39,029 bases of DNA from a virus. The notes beneath the pieces are model-generated. The model saw only the letters and a program-made list of their open reading frames with translations. It made no database searches and was not told the DNA's origin. The stretch is taken from the IMG/VR virus record IMGVR_UViG_3300002518_000001, positions 1 through 39,029 of that record. The stretch is one strand, 5' to 3'. Positions 21,632 through 29,663 of the stretch are shown piece by piece. Made by a program: the position numbers and the translations under genes. Every line of letters begins with the position of its first letter. The stretch's first letter is position 1.

Positions 21632-22342
21632 TTGCCAAAGGACACAACAGCGTATCGTCGAAATAAGCGTATCTTTGAGAAAGTGCCGCGAGTTAGAGGC
21701 ACAGGCATGCAGCATCGACGGTGCAATGTGTGCCAAGGGTGGTTCACCGCACAAGATGTCGAACAGGGCCTCTTTCCCCGACCGGGATTGGGGTCTTCTT
21801 GCGTTCGGTGTTTTGTGGTGGAGGTAGAGAAGAGGGGTGAGGTGTCCCTGCCGGATTGTTTCGGGGTGGGGTTCCAGGGGTCGTCGATGTTATGTCGGCA
21901 GCGGTGTGTGGTGTCGTCGGCTTGCATGATTGAGTTTACTGACAAGGTGTTCGACAGAACGGCGAGGGAGGTGGATCGGCGTCCATCCAAGACGCTCCTG
22001 ATGGAGCGAATCTTACGGGCATCCGGTCGCCCTGTTCATGTTTTGGATTTGGGACCAACAGCAGCAAGGATAGCAAAGATAGAGGGGTTAGAGTCTCGAC
22101 GTAGAGTCAATTGGGTGAGCGGTTTGCATGTTCTACTAGGGGAGAGCCCGCACGTTGTGAACTTGGGGGGTGGATTTTATGTGTATAAAGACTTCTGGGA
22201 TTTAGAGAGGGATGGTGGTACACTTGGTGTCCACAGGGCTCCCCGGTTGGAGCCTGTAGGAACCATTTTATCTCGATTGGAGAAAGAAAGTGAGTGCATT
22301 CAGGATCACCATGAGGGGAACGCCGACCCGGAAGATTCGTGA
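21632..22342 (+). CDS. Zinc-finger and winged-helix (HARE-HTH-like) protein
   Basis: A protein of about 236 residues with a non-ATG start: TTG 21632 has GAGG 6 nt upstream; GTG 21629 is the alternative. Residues about 27-52 carry two Cys pairs (CNVCQGWF and CVRC) likely to bind zinc, with more Cys near 80-92. Residues about 120-190 fit a HARE-HTH type winged helix: a MERILRASGRPVHVLDL helix and turn, a second helix, and a final GGGFYVYKDFW beta wing. HARE-HTH domains are thought to sense DNA modification or organise DNA-binding proteins. It lies downstream of the sigma-like gene, so a transcription role is plausible. The fold assignment is from pattern only. Confidence 0.6.
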   Translation: MPKDTTAYRRNKRIFEKVPRVRGTGMQHRRCNVCQGWFTAQDVEQGLFPRPGLGSSCVRCFVVEVEKRGEVSLPDCFGVGFQGSSMLCRQRCVVSSACMIEFTDKVFDRTAREVDRRPSKTLLMERILRASGRPVHVLDLGPTAARIAKIEGLESRRRVNWVSGLHVLLGESPHVVNLGGGFYVYKDFWDLERDGGTLGVHRAPRLEPVGTILSRLEKESECIQDHHEGNADPEDS

Positions 22343-22721
22343 GTTCTGCTGTGAGTTGTGCGAGTTGGTGTGGGAGGCTCGCGTGTATGACTCTGAAAGA
22401 GAGAGTCAGGTTTGCGAGTCGTGCGAACAACCAGCGGTGGAGAAGGTGACGTCTCCCACTTTCTGGGATGGCTCTCCGGAGGCCGAGAAAGAGAAGTTGA
22501 AGCGTCGATCTCGTGATCACATGGATTGGTGTCGGCGAACGGGGAATCATCCAAGTAGCACAGGTGATCGGAATCCAAGATCGCGTGCTCGGAATACCTC
22601 TACGACGACGATCGCCGAGCACAAGCACACGTGGAAGAAGTGGAAGAGGGAAGCTGAGAATAACACAGATCAAGCGACCGAGGTTGTGACGCGAACACCT
22701 GGCAAGGTCATCACGTCATGA
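22311..22721 (+). CDS. FmdB-like zinc ribbon protein
   Basis: A protein of about 136 residues overlapping the previous gene. ATG 22311 has AGGA 6 nt upstream; GTG 22290 with GGAG upstream is an alternative. Residues 9-45 look like a FmdB-type zinc ribbon: FCCELCELVWEARV, then VCESCEQPAVEKV, two Cys pairs about 20 residues apart. The rest is charged and helical (EAEKEKLKRRSRDHMDW, EHKHTWKKWKREAENN). Such small zinc ribbons often regulate transcription or join nucleoprotein complexes; the target here is unknown. It overlaps the next gene as ATGA. Confidence 0.65.
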   Translation: MRGTPTRKIREFCCELCELVWEARVYDSERESQVCESCEQPAVEKVTSPTFWDGSPEAEKEKLKRRSRDHMDWCRRTGNHPSSTGDRNPRSRARNTSTTTIAEHKHTWKKWKREAENNTDQATEVVTRTPGKVITS

Positions 22722-22996
22722 GCTGGGAAGTGGAGGTCAAAGCATTGCCGCGACTCCGCGACACAAGTCGTCCCAAGCTCATGTCTGTGGACGGTAAGGG
22801 GTATAGTGGCAAGGTGGAGGAGTTCTCGTACCTGAGTTTGATCTCTGACCGAAACAAGTCTCTCGCGACCCTGCTCGCTGAGAGGGGATACAAACGACCT
22901 CATATTGTGGGAAGGTTGGCAGTTTTGGGTCCAAGCATCAGGCTCCAAGTGATAGAGAAAGAGAGAGTTCGTAAAAAAAAATCTCCTGTGTCGTGA
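22718..22996 (+). CDS. Small hypothetical protein (92 aa)
   Basis: A 92-residue basic protein coupled to the previous gene by an ATGA overlap. It begins MSWEVEVKALPRLRDTSRPK and ends in a Lys/Arg cluster (EKERVRKKKSPVS). Its predicted beta strands and basic tail suggest nucleic-acid binding, without a recognised family. Its stop codon lies inside the CGTG-N6-CACG promoter box of the next transcription unit (22990-23018). Confidence 0.6.
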   Translation: MSWEVEVKALPRLRDTSRPKLMSVDGKGYSGKVEEFSYLSLISDRNKSLATLLAERGYKRPHIVGRLAVLGPSIRLQVIEKERVRKKKSPVS

Positions 22997-23018
22997 TACG
23001 TCACGGATTTGATATATG
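22990..23018 (+). promoter_or_regulatory. Promoter-like element: CGTG-N6-CACG box plus TATATG
   Basis: GTCGTGATACGTCACGG (22990-23006), 6-nt gap, TATATG (23013-23018). Same order and spacing as at 16094-16122. It probably drives the unit encoding the gene at 23085 and the ssDNA-binding protein. Confidence 0.55.
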
Positions 23019-23084
23019 TTGTCTATGTGCCAGCCACGCAGAAAACATTCTGTCAAACATCCAGTACCTGTCTAAGGAGATTCC

Positions 23085-23591
23085 ATGAGAAGTATTCGAG
23101 AAGACCTGCGCATATCGGACGATCTCGATCAAGAGTTCGCCACTCATCCAGAGGCTGTTGAGCATTGGGGAAGAGAGGCCGCTGACGCGGAGGTTGCTTT
23201 TCTGTACGCTCGCCAACGTTACAAAAAAAAGCAGGCCGAGGTTATGATGGAGAAGCGTCGTGCTGCTGCCATCAGCGGAGACCCCAAGAAGTCGATCAAG
23301 CTTCTGGAGCAAGAAGTCCTGCTGGACTCGCGGGTGGACGGAGCTTTCAACGAGATGGTTGAAGCTCAACGGCGACAAGGGTATGCTGCCGCAGCGTACA
23401 AGTCTATCTTGGAGAAGTCCTCCTCGTTGATCTCTATGGGTGCCAAAGAGAGAAGGGGCATGGGACACGCTCCGAGTGTTTCGACCTCTCCTTCCCCTTT
23501 TGGAGGTGACAGCACGTCACCCCCTTCCTCCACGCATTTTTCTCGCGAGGATTTCATGCCTCGCGGTGAAGCTCCCCCTCACGGGAGATAA
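23085..23591 (+). CDS. Helical protein, possible UvsY-like recombination mediator
   Basis: A 168-residue protein with a strong AAGGAGA ribosome binding site. Residues 1-125 are almost wholly helical and charged (REDLRISDDLDQEF, then YARQRYKKKQAEVMMEKRRA, then GYAAAAYKSILEKSSSLIS). Residues 126-168 are Ser/Pro-rich and disordered. Its size, helical make-up, basic middle helix and position directly before the ssDNA-binding protein and RecA genes recall T4 UvsY, which loads the recombinase on ssDNA coated by gp32. The sequence likeness is weak, so this is inference from context. It could also be another ssDNA-binding-protein partner. Confidence 0.6.
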   Translation: MRSIREDLRISDDLDQEFATHPEAVEHWGREAADAEVAFLYARQRYKKKQAEVMMEKRRAAAISGDPKKSIKLLEQEVLLDSRVDGAFNEMVEAQRRQGYAAAAYKSILEKSSSLISMGAKERRGMGHAPSVSTSPSPFGGDSTSPPSSTHFSREDFMPRGEAPPHGR

Positions 23592-23651
23592 TCGGTCCTT
23601 TGCGACCCTGTTTAAGGCTTCTTACAGCCGAGTTTTCAAGTAGGAGAAAAC

Positions 23652-24920
23652 ATGACCTTTTTCGAAGTTGACATTGATGCGGGGAAAGCCCGTGCGGACA
23701 AATGGACCTCCGATTCGTCTTCCGACGGTGGTGGTGGTGGTGGTGGTGACTTTACCCCCACGATCTGGGTGAAATTGGGCGACGGGCAAACGTTGGAGAT
23801 GCGTGTGATGCCTCCGTGGACGGATAAAGGCCCGAATGGTTTGGTTCCGTACTGCGAGAGCTTCACGCATTGGAAGTGCGGCCCGGACGGAAACAAACAG
23901 TGCATCTGCCCCCGCAAGCTGCGTCGGGCACAGAACGACATCGTGTCCGAGATGTCAGAAGATCGCAAAGCTCGCTTGGGCCTCTCGGACTATGACGTCA
24001 CGCAGGAAGATCCGTGCTATATCTGCGAGGAGTTGGACAAGAAGTTCGCGACAGGAGCCAAAGCTGACAAGGACTTCGCGATGCGTCGCATCGGAAAGCG
24101 CGGCCTCTTGTTTCAAGTGCTGGACCTGCAAGACCCCGTGTGGACCGGCTCTGAGCCGCAACTTTCGGATAAGCCGGAGAAGGCGGAAGAGCTTCGCGGC
24201 AAGCCCAAGATCAAGATGCTTCGGTTGTCGCCGCATAACGGCGGCATGCGTTTGGTCAACATCTTGAACGACCCCGGCACGTATGGTCTCGTGACTCACC
24301 CGTACGAGGGCACCGGACTCAAGCTCTCTCGCACCGGCTCCGGATTCAACGACACCGAGTACCACGTTGAGCCCCTGCTGCGGGATCTCGCTGTGGTGCG
24401 TGGACCCCTCTTTTCCACGCCTTCGGGTGAGCCCGATAAGGAGCGAATCATCCAAGCGTTGGAGGCGATGGTGGACATCGACTCTCATCCGTTTTTTCGC
24501 TCGGTGAGCTACGAGTACACTCGTGCCATTTGGATGGGTATCGACCCCAAGACCTTGGAGGAAGGCAAGGGCTCCGGTGGCTCTTCCGGTGGCTCTGGGC
24601 ATGGTCGTGCCGCATCCCCCGCATCCCCCGATGGCTCCTTCGCTGCGTGGAAAGAGTACGGTGAGCGACACCGTAGTTTGACCGCTTCGGAGCTTGCCAA
24701 CGAGAGCGGATGGCAGGAGTCTCAGGTGCCGAAGTGTTACAGCAACCGACCCGATCACAACATCCAAGACTGCCGTGAGTGCCCCATTCGCGGGTTCTGC
24801 GCGGCTCGTCATAAGTCCACTTCGGGCAAGTGGTCCCTGAGTGAGCCCACTCCGTCGGCTCCGTCCGTTCCGATGGGGCGATCGGCACCTCCTCCGACAG
24901 ACGAAGACATTCCGTTCTAG
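23652..24920 (+). CDS. Single-stranded DNA-binding protein (gp32-like with SSB-type C-terminal tip)
   Basis: A 422-residue phage ssDNA-binding protein that coats unwound DNA and recruits partners. The core (about residues 33-330) resembles gp32-like proteins of large phages, with Cys/His clusters that may bind zinc (CESFTHWKC, CICP, CYICEELDKKF). A second Cys-rich patch (CYSNRPDHNIQDCREC and RGFC) lies near 360-385. Residues 26-32 are seven Gly encoded by seven GGT repeats. The last residues, DEDIPF, closely match the DDDIPF tip of bacterial SSB, which binds host repair and replication proteins. It uses C-ending codons, as expected for an abundant protein. A terminator follows. Confidence 0.85.
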   Translation: MTFFEVDIDAGKARADKWTSDSSSDGGGGGGGDFTPTIWVKLGDGQTLEMRVMPPWTDKGPNGLVPYCESFTHWKCGPDGNKQCICPRKLRRAQNDIVSEMSEDRKARLGLSDYDVTQEDPCYICEELDKKFATGAKADKDFAMRRIGKRGLLFQVLDLQDPVWTGSEPQLSDKPEKAEELRGKPKIKMLRLSPHNGGMRLVNILNDPGTYGLVTHPYEGTGLKLSRTGSGFNDTEYHVEPLLRDLAVVRGPLFSTPSGEPDKERIIQALEAMVDIDSHPFFRSVSYEYTRAIWMGIDPKTLEEGKGSGGSSGGSGHGRAASPASPDGSFAAWKEYGERHRSLTASELANESGWQESQVPKCYSNRPDHNIQDCRECPIRGFCAARHKSTSGKWSLSEPTPSAPSVPMGRSAPPPTDEDIPF

Positions 24921-24947
24921 GTGCGATTGCAACGCTTGAGTTGCTGT

Positions 24948-24978
24948 GGGGAGTGGCCATGTGTCACTCCCCTTTTTT
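24948..24978 (+). terminator. Rho-independent terminator after ssDNA-binding protein gene
   Basis: Stem GGGGAGTG/CACTCCCC, 9-nt loop, then TTTTTT. It separates the abundant ssDNA-binding protein transcript from recA. Confidence 0.85.
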
Positions 24979-24995
24979 GTGTGAGGAGGTGATGT

Positions 24996-25883
24996 GTGGG
25001 AAAAGATGATCCATTGGGGAGAATGAGAAGCCGAGAAGACCTGCTCCCTGCGATCCCAACGGGGGTTTCTTATGGAGAAGATTCAGGAAGCATAGAAGAG
25101 ACCGTGCGTCGATTACAAGAGGAGTTGGGTGGCGATGTGGTGTCTAGGGTCTCGGACTTGGCAAAATTGCGTCCTGACGGCTTCTCTACGGGTCACGCGG
25201 GGCTTGACGCAACCTTGGGGGTGAATGGGTATCCCAGGGGTCGTATTGTTGAGATATTTGGTACGGAAGGGTCGGGCAAGACTACATTGGCCTTGCATGG
25301 CGTCGTCAGTGCTCAGTCGGAGGGCAAGGATGCGGCCTTTGTGGACATGGAACACTCTTTGGATCTGCTTTACGCAGAGCAGGTCGGTGTTCAAGTCAGC
25401 GACTTAGTGTTTTCGCAGCCAGATAACGGGGAGCAGGCTTTGCATGTGGTGGAGTCGATGGCGAGATGCGAGACCGTCGGGGTGGTTGTCTTGGACTCCG
25501 TCGCAGCGTTGGTGACGCGAGCGGAGTTATCGGGTCGTATTGGGGATGACTTTTCCGGGGAGCAGGCTCGATTGATGAGCCAGGCCATGCGACGTTTGGC
25601 CACAGTGGCGAGCAGGCACTCCACGACGATCTTGTTTTTGAATCAGGTGAGATACAAGACAGGGGTGCTATACGGAGATCCAGAGTTTTCTCCAGGTGGC
25701 GTGGCTTTGAAGCATTATGCGAGTCTGCGTATGCACGTCCGACGTTTATCTACTTGGGAGGAGGCGGGTTCTCCCGTTGGGATAGAGAGCTTGGTCCGGG
25801 TCGTGAAAAATAAGCTTGGACCCCCGACGAGCGAGACCAAGATAAAGATACGTCACAGCGTGGGCGTCTGTTCGACCGAATAA
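24996..25883 (+). CDS. recA: RecA-type recombinase (UvsX-equivalent)
   Basis: A 295-residue strand-exchange recombinase. Motifs match bacterial RecA closely: Walker A GTEGSGKT (about 89-96; GPESSGKT in E. coli), FVDMEHSLD (FIDAEHALD), FSQPDNGEQAL (CSQPDTGEQAL), Walker B VVVLDSVAAL, GEQARLMSQAMRRLA (loop 1 region), ILFLNQVRYKTGVLYGDPE and SPGGVALKHYASLRMHVRR (loop 2). It lacks most of the C-terminal regulatory domain of bacterial RecA (about 350 residues). The GTG start at 24996 has GGAGG 6 nt upstream. The 15-bp palindrome begins immediately after the stop, and the Mre11-Rad50 fusion gene follows. Together they would process ends and start recombination-dependent replication. Confidence 0.95.
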   Translation: MGKDDPLGRMRSREDLLPAIPTGVSYGEDSGSIEETVRRLQEELGGDVVSRVSDLAKLRPDGFSTGHAGLDATLGVNGYPRGRIVEIFGTEGSGKTTLALHGVVSAQSEGKDAAFVDMEHSLDLLYAEQVGVQVSDLVFSQPDNGEQALHVVESMARCETVGVVVLDSVAALVTRAELSGRIGDDFSGEQARLMSQAMRRLATVASRHSTTILFLNQVRYKTGVLYGDPEFSPGGVALKHYASLRMHVRRLSTWEEAGSPVGIESLVRVVKNKLGPPTSETKIKIRHSVGVCSTE

Positions 25884-25898
25884 GTTCAGTTACTAAAC
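25884..25898. promoter_or_regulatory. 15-bp palindrome, copy 8 (variant)
   Basis: GTTCAGTTACTAAAC, directly after the recA stop and 22 nt before the ATG of the Mre11-Rad50 fusion gene, so it could influence expression of that gene. Confidence 0.7.
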
Positions 25899-25920
25899 TT
25901 TTACCAGGAGCCGATACCTG

Positions 25921-28900
25921 ATGAGCAACCGAGTTCTCGTTTTTTCCGACTTGCAAGCACACACGCATCATGCGTACGCAAGGTCATTGCCGAATGGCCG
26001 GAATACCCGACTCAAGGCAGCGACGGACTGCTTGAAGTATATCATCGACTTTGCAAGGGAGAACCGGATTCGGGATGTGGTCTTCTGCGGGGATCTCTTC
26101 GAGACCAAGAATCGAATCCCGATGGTTGTTCTCCAAGAAGTGTGCGAATTGATCGTTGATTCGGTGGTTCACGGGTTGCGTTGGTTTATGATCCCAGGGA
26201 ACCATGACTATGCAGTGCGTAACGGAGAGGTCCACGCCTTGGCGTTATTGCGTGGGCACGAGGACATTTACATTTTTGATGAGGATTGGTCGCGTGTTCC
26301 ATTTCATAACTTTGGGGCATCCTTGGACAGTTCCATGTCCGCACGAGGGGGCGTGCCGACCTTGATCCACACGGTCAAATATGCAGAGAAATTACCAGTA
26401 GAGGTGTTCGATGTGGAGCCGGACGAGGGCTCTCTGCGGGTATTGTTGGCTCATGGTTATGTGGAGGGCATGTGCGACTTCCCCCACGACTTCCCGGAAG
26501 ACGAGATGGCCCAAGACGGGGAGTGGATACGAAGAGCGTGGCTCCGAGGCTTCGACGCGGCTCTGGTGGGTCACTACCACAAGCCAATGGTTGAGAACAT
26601 TCACGGGTGCCAGGTTATTGTTCCGGGTTGCCCGTATCAAGAGAAGTCCGACGCTATGGGCCAAGAGCGAGGGTTCTTTGTTTGGGACTTGGACAGTCGG
26701 GAGGCAACGAAGCATGTGATCCCGGAGAGCGTGGCACCGAGATTTGTGAAAGTGTCCATTGGGGCCGATGGTGTTGTGGAAGAGGAGGTCGCGTCCAACA
26801 GCATTGTATTATTGGAGCCTGCGGTAAGAGGGGTGCCTGCGGATGTGATTAAGCAAGCTCGTCAGAGCCTGATGGCTTCGGGTGCCTCGTACGTAGAGCC
26901 CCTGACGTTGCCACGCACTCCGGTCGTCCGGGTGGAGCGTCCAGCGATCGAGGTCGGCACCCGAAGTACACCGTTGAGTGTGTTAAAGCGTGTCCTTCGT
27001 TCGGATGCTATCGACCTGCGGGGGTGTTCTCTGCGTGAGTTGGAGCGAAAGGCTTCGGCTATTATCGCGGAGCATGGGCTCTTGCGAAAAGGGGCAAAGG
27101 GTGGATCTCCTGTGGTGGAGATGTATTTGAGTGCGCGAGATGCGTTTGCATTCGGTCGGGTTGATGTGGAGTTGACCGACCAGGGCTTGCTTGGAGTGGG
27201 GGGTGTCAACATGGAGACTTCTCAGGCGAGCAGCAATGGTGCGGGGAAGTCCACGCTTCCGGATGTGGTGTCGTTAGTCTTGTTTGGGAAGTCTCTGCGA
27301 AATGTGCGGGCAGATGAAACGATCCGCCGGGGAGCACGATCGTATCGAGGCATGATTCGGTTTGCGACATCCGATGGCAAGCGATACGAGATCTTTCGTT
27401 GCAGAAAAGACAAAGAGTTCGGGGGCGGGCTGTTCTTCCGGAAGGGATGGGGTGAGTACGACTTGGAGGAATTTGAACTTCCAGGAAAAGACGTCGATAT
27501 GCGCGGAGGAGAGGGGAAGGAGACGCAGGATCATATCTCAGCGTCGCTCAGTATGGGGTTCGGGTTGTTCCGTGCCTTAGTTCTGTTGGGAGAAGGTGGA
27601 GACTTTCGGTTTGCAGCGTTGGGAGATTCGGCAAAAAAAGATGTCTTGTCAGATATTCTGGGGGTGTCGTTCTATGATGATCTCGCCAAAAACGCTCGGT
27701 CTCTTGCGAACACTCTGAGCGACGAGCAGGACAAATTGGAAGCAGAAGCAGGAGTACTGCTTTCGGAGAAGGAGGACGCAAACCGCGAGTGGCATGTCGT
27801 GCAAGAGTCATTGGTGCGTTGGGAGAGAAAGCACCTGTATGAGATCCAAGGTGCCGAGGAGACTTTGGTTGCCGCACAAAAGGTTTTGCGACTCGCAGAC
27901 GAAAAAATCATTGCACCGGCAGCGGGAAGTTCAGTGACTGAACTGAAAGATACGCGGGTTCGTGTTCTGGAATTCCGGGAATTGCTCGAACAAGCCAGAG
28001 AGGACCATGCAGGTCTCTTGGAGGAAGCGAACGAGAGTGCTCTTGCTTCTCAATCCAAGGTTGTCGGCCTGTTGTCGGATGTTCGATCGGTCGAGGCCCA
28101 ATTGAAAGATCGGCGTGACTTGATCGCTCGTGGGAGGTGCGGAGAGTGCGGGCAAATCGTGACGGAAGATGTCTGCGAAGGCAAACTCTCCGAGTTAGAG
28201 GGACGCTTGGCAGAGTTGCAGGAAGATCTCCATGTTGCCAAAGGTCGAAAGTCCAGTTTGTCCGCGATCTACAACGATAGGCTTGTCTCCAGCACAGGGG
28301 ATACCTCAGAATTGGAAGAGACCTTGGGAGGGTTTCGGGCGAGAGTCGAGGAATTGGAGGCCGACGGTTTGTTGATCGCACAGGCGAAAGACCGGCGTGC
28401 TCAAGCTGCTCGCTTGCACGGGATACGCAGAGATGAGGTCGAGCGTTTGAAAGCCGAGGCGAATCCACACACAGGAGAGAGCGAAAGGCTCGTAGGGAGA
28501 TCGGCCCGGTTGGTGACCGAGCGGGACATAAAGTTGCGAGAGCAGGCGTCGAAGCACTTGGACATGCTGCACTACAAAGTCCTCGCGGATGCGTTCGGAC
28601 CCAAAGGGGCTCGATCAATGCTGTTTGACGAACTGATGCCGCAGTTGAACGATCGTTTGGAGTTATACTCCGACCTTTTTTGCGGGGGGTATATTCGAAT
28701 ATCGGTGCAGTCGCAGTCTGAAACTGCCAGGGGAAAGGTGCAAGAGAAGATTGGGCTTGTGGTGGACTTCCCATCCGGTTCGTGTTCTTATGGCTCATGC
28801 AGTGCAGGAGAGAAGAGGCGAGTGGATTTGCCTGTTCTGTTTGCTCTCCAAGACGTCGCTGCTGCTTACGGTGTGGGGTTGGGCTTCTGCTTTTTGGACG

Positions 28901-29115
28901 AAGCGTTCGAGAATGTGGACGCAGCGGGCAAGGTTGGACTGATGGACCTGCTCTCCGAGGTGTCGGGTCGATCGCACACTTCCACGGTCTTTGTCGTCAC
29001 TCACGATGAGGACTTGTTGGGATTGTTCGATCCGGTGATGTGGTGTTATCGTGTAGGCGGGCGAACGAGCTTGTTTTTCGGAACATCGACTGCCCCAACA
29101 GAAGTGCCTGCTTGA
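25921..29115 (+). CDS. Fused Mre11-Rad50 (SbcD-SbcC / gp47-gp46) exonuclease
   Basis: One uninterrupted 1064-residue frame containing both halves of the Mre11-Rad50 DNA end-processing complex, normally two proteins. Residues 1-300 are the SbcD/Mre11 phosphoesterase: SDLQAH (8-13), CGDLFE, GNHDY (94-98), LAHGYVEG and GHYHKP (about 217-222). From about 400 the SbcC/Rad50 ATPase follows: Walker A NGAGKST (439-445), a long coiled coil, a zinc hook CGEC (740-743), a second coiled coil, signature CSAGEKRR (about 959-966) and Walker B FCFLDEAFEN (988-997). It trims double-strand ends to give ssDNA for RecA. A perfect 15-bp palindrome lies inside the coding sequence (27929). CAGGAG lies about 10 nt before the ATG. 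Confidence 0.95.
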   Translation: MSNRVLVFSDLQAHTHHAYARSLPNGRNTRLKAATDCLKYIIDFARENRIRDVVFCGDLFETKNRIPMVVLQEVCELIVDSVVHGLRWFMIPGNHDYAVRNGEVHALALLRGHEDIYIFDEDWSRVPFHNFGASLDSSMSARGGVPTLIHTVKYAEKLPVEVFDVEPDEGSLRVLLAHGYVEGMCDFPHDFPEDEMAQDGEWIRRAWLRGFDAALVGHYHKPMVENIHGCQVIVPGCPYQEKSDAMGQERGFFVWDLDSREATKHVIPESVAPRFVKVSIGADGVVEEEVASNSIVLLEPAVRGVPADVIKQARQSLMASGASYVEPLTLPRTPVVRVERPAIEVGTRSTPLSVLKRVLRSDAIDLRGCSLRELERKASAIIAEHGLLRKGAKGGSPVVEMYLSARDAFAFGRVDVELTDQGLLGVGGVNMETSQASSNGAGKSTLPDVVSLVLFGKSLRNVRADETIRRGARSYRGMIRFATSDGKRYEIFRCRKDKEFGGGLFFRKGWGEYDLEEFELPGKDVDMRGGEGKETQDHISASLSMGFGLFRALVLLGEGGDFRFAALGDSAKKDVLSDILGVSFYDDLAKNARSLANTLSDEQDKLEAEAGVLLSEKEDANREWHVVQESLVRWERKHLYEIQGAEETLVAAQKVLRLADEKIIAPAAGSSVTELKDTRVRVLEFRELLEQAREDHAGLLEEANESALASQSKVVGLLSDVRSVEAQLKDRRDLIARGRCGECGQIVTEDVCEGKLSELEGRLAELQEDLHVAKGRKSSLSAIYNDRLVSSTGDTSELEETLGGFRARVEELEADGLLIAQAKDRRAQAARLHGIRRDEVERLKAEANPHTGESERLVGRSARLVTERDIKLREQASKHLDMLHYKVLADAFGPKGARSMLFDELMPQLNDRLELYSDLFCGGYIRISVQSQSETARGKVQEKIGLVVDFPSGSCSYGSCSAGEKRRVDLPVLFALQDVAAAYGVGLGFCFLDEAFENVDAAGKVGLMDLLSEVSGRSHTSTVFVVTHDEDLLGLFDPVMWCYRVGGRTSLFFGTSTAPTEVPA
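27929..27943. promoter_or_regulatory. 15-bp palindrome, copy 9 (inside coding sequence)
   Basis: GTTCAGTGACTGAAC, exact consensus, within the Rad50-like coiled coil, encoding Ser-Val-Thr-Glu-Leu. It is the only copy not at a gene end or in a gap. Confidence 0.75.
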
Positions 29116-29145
29116 GAACGAGAGCCAAAGGGAGAACGGACGAAG

Positions 29146-29607
29146 ATGGGAATGATCAAAATCACAGACATCCTCTGTATTATGGAAATACCTGCTCTGA
29201 CTAAAAAGGGGGATGAGTGGACCTTGCATGGGTCTGACTTCTCAGAGGGTTCGATGGGTCGGGTAGAAGAGGTCTTGGGGCGAACAGGAGGCAAGACACG
29301 TGTTCGCATGATTGTCTTGAAGGGTTCTGTTTTGTACCAGAATACAGCAGAGGACCAGATGGTGTTGGAGAGAAGTGAGGGGGCGGACGGGTATCGTCAG
29401 TTGGCTCGCGATGCGATGGCTGTACGATCCGAGATGGCTCGCGAGGCTCCTCCTCAGTCGTCGGGCTCATCGTCCGCTCCAGCTACGGGTGCAGCGGTCC
29501 TTCAGAATTTGGGGATGCTGGATCAGCAGGGGAATGTTGTTCCTGATGGCTCCAGGAGAAGTATGGGGGTTATGTCAAAGTCCCAATACAACAAGGGTCG
29601 GCAATAA
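29146..29607 (+). CDS. Hypothetical protein (153 aa)
   Basis: A 153-residue protein, MGMIKITDILCIMEIPALTK onward. GGGAG lies upstream of the ATG. Residues 1-75 look like a small beta-alpha fold (RVRMIVLKGSVLYQNTAED). The rest is a Ser/Pro/Ala-rich flexible tail ending in KSQYNKGRQ. It lies between two recombination nuclease genes, so an accessory role in recombination is possible. No family is recognised. Confidence 0.7.
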   Translation: MGMIKITDILCIMEIPALTKKGDEWTLHGSDFSEGSMGRVEEVLGRTGGKTRVRMIVLKGSVLYQNTAEDQMVLERSEGADGYRQLARDAMAVRSEMAREAPPQSSGSSSAPATGAAVLQNLGMLDQQGNVVPDGSRRSMGVMSKSQYNKGRQ

Positions 29608-29663
29608 TTATTCCCTAAGTGGGTTCGTCCGTGGTACTATTTGTTCTTTTTGAGGAGGAGTGA

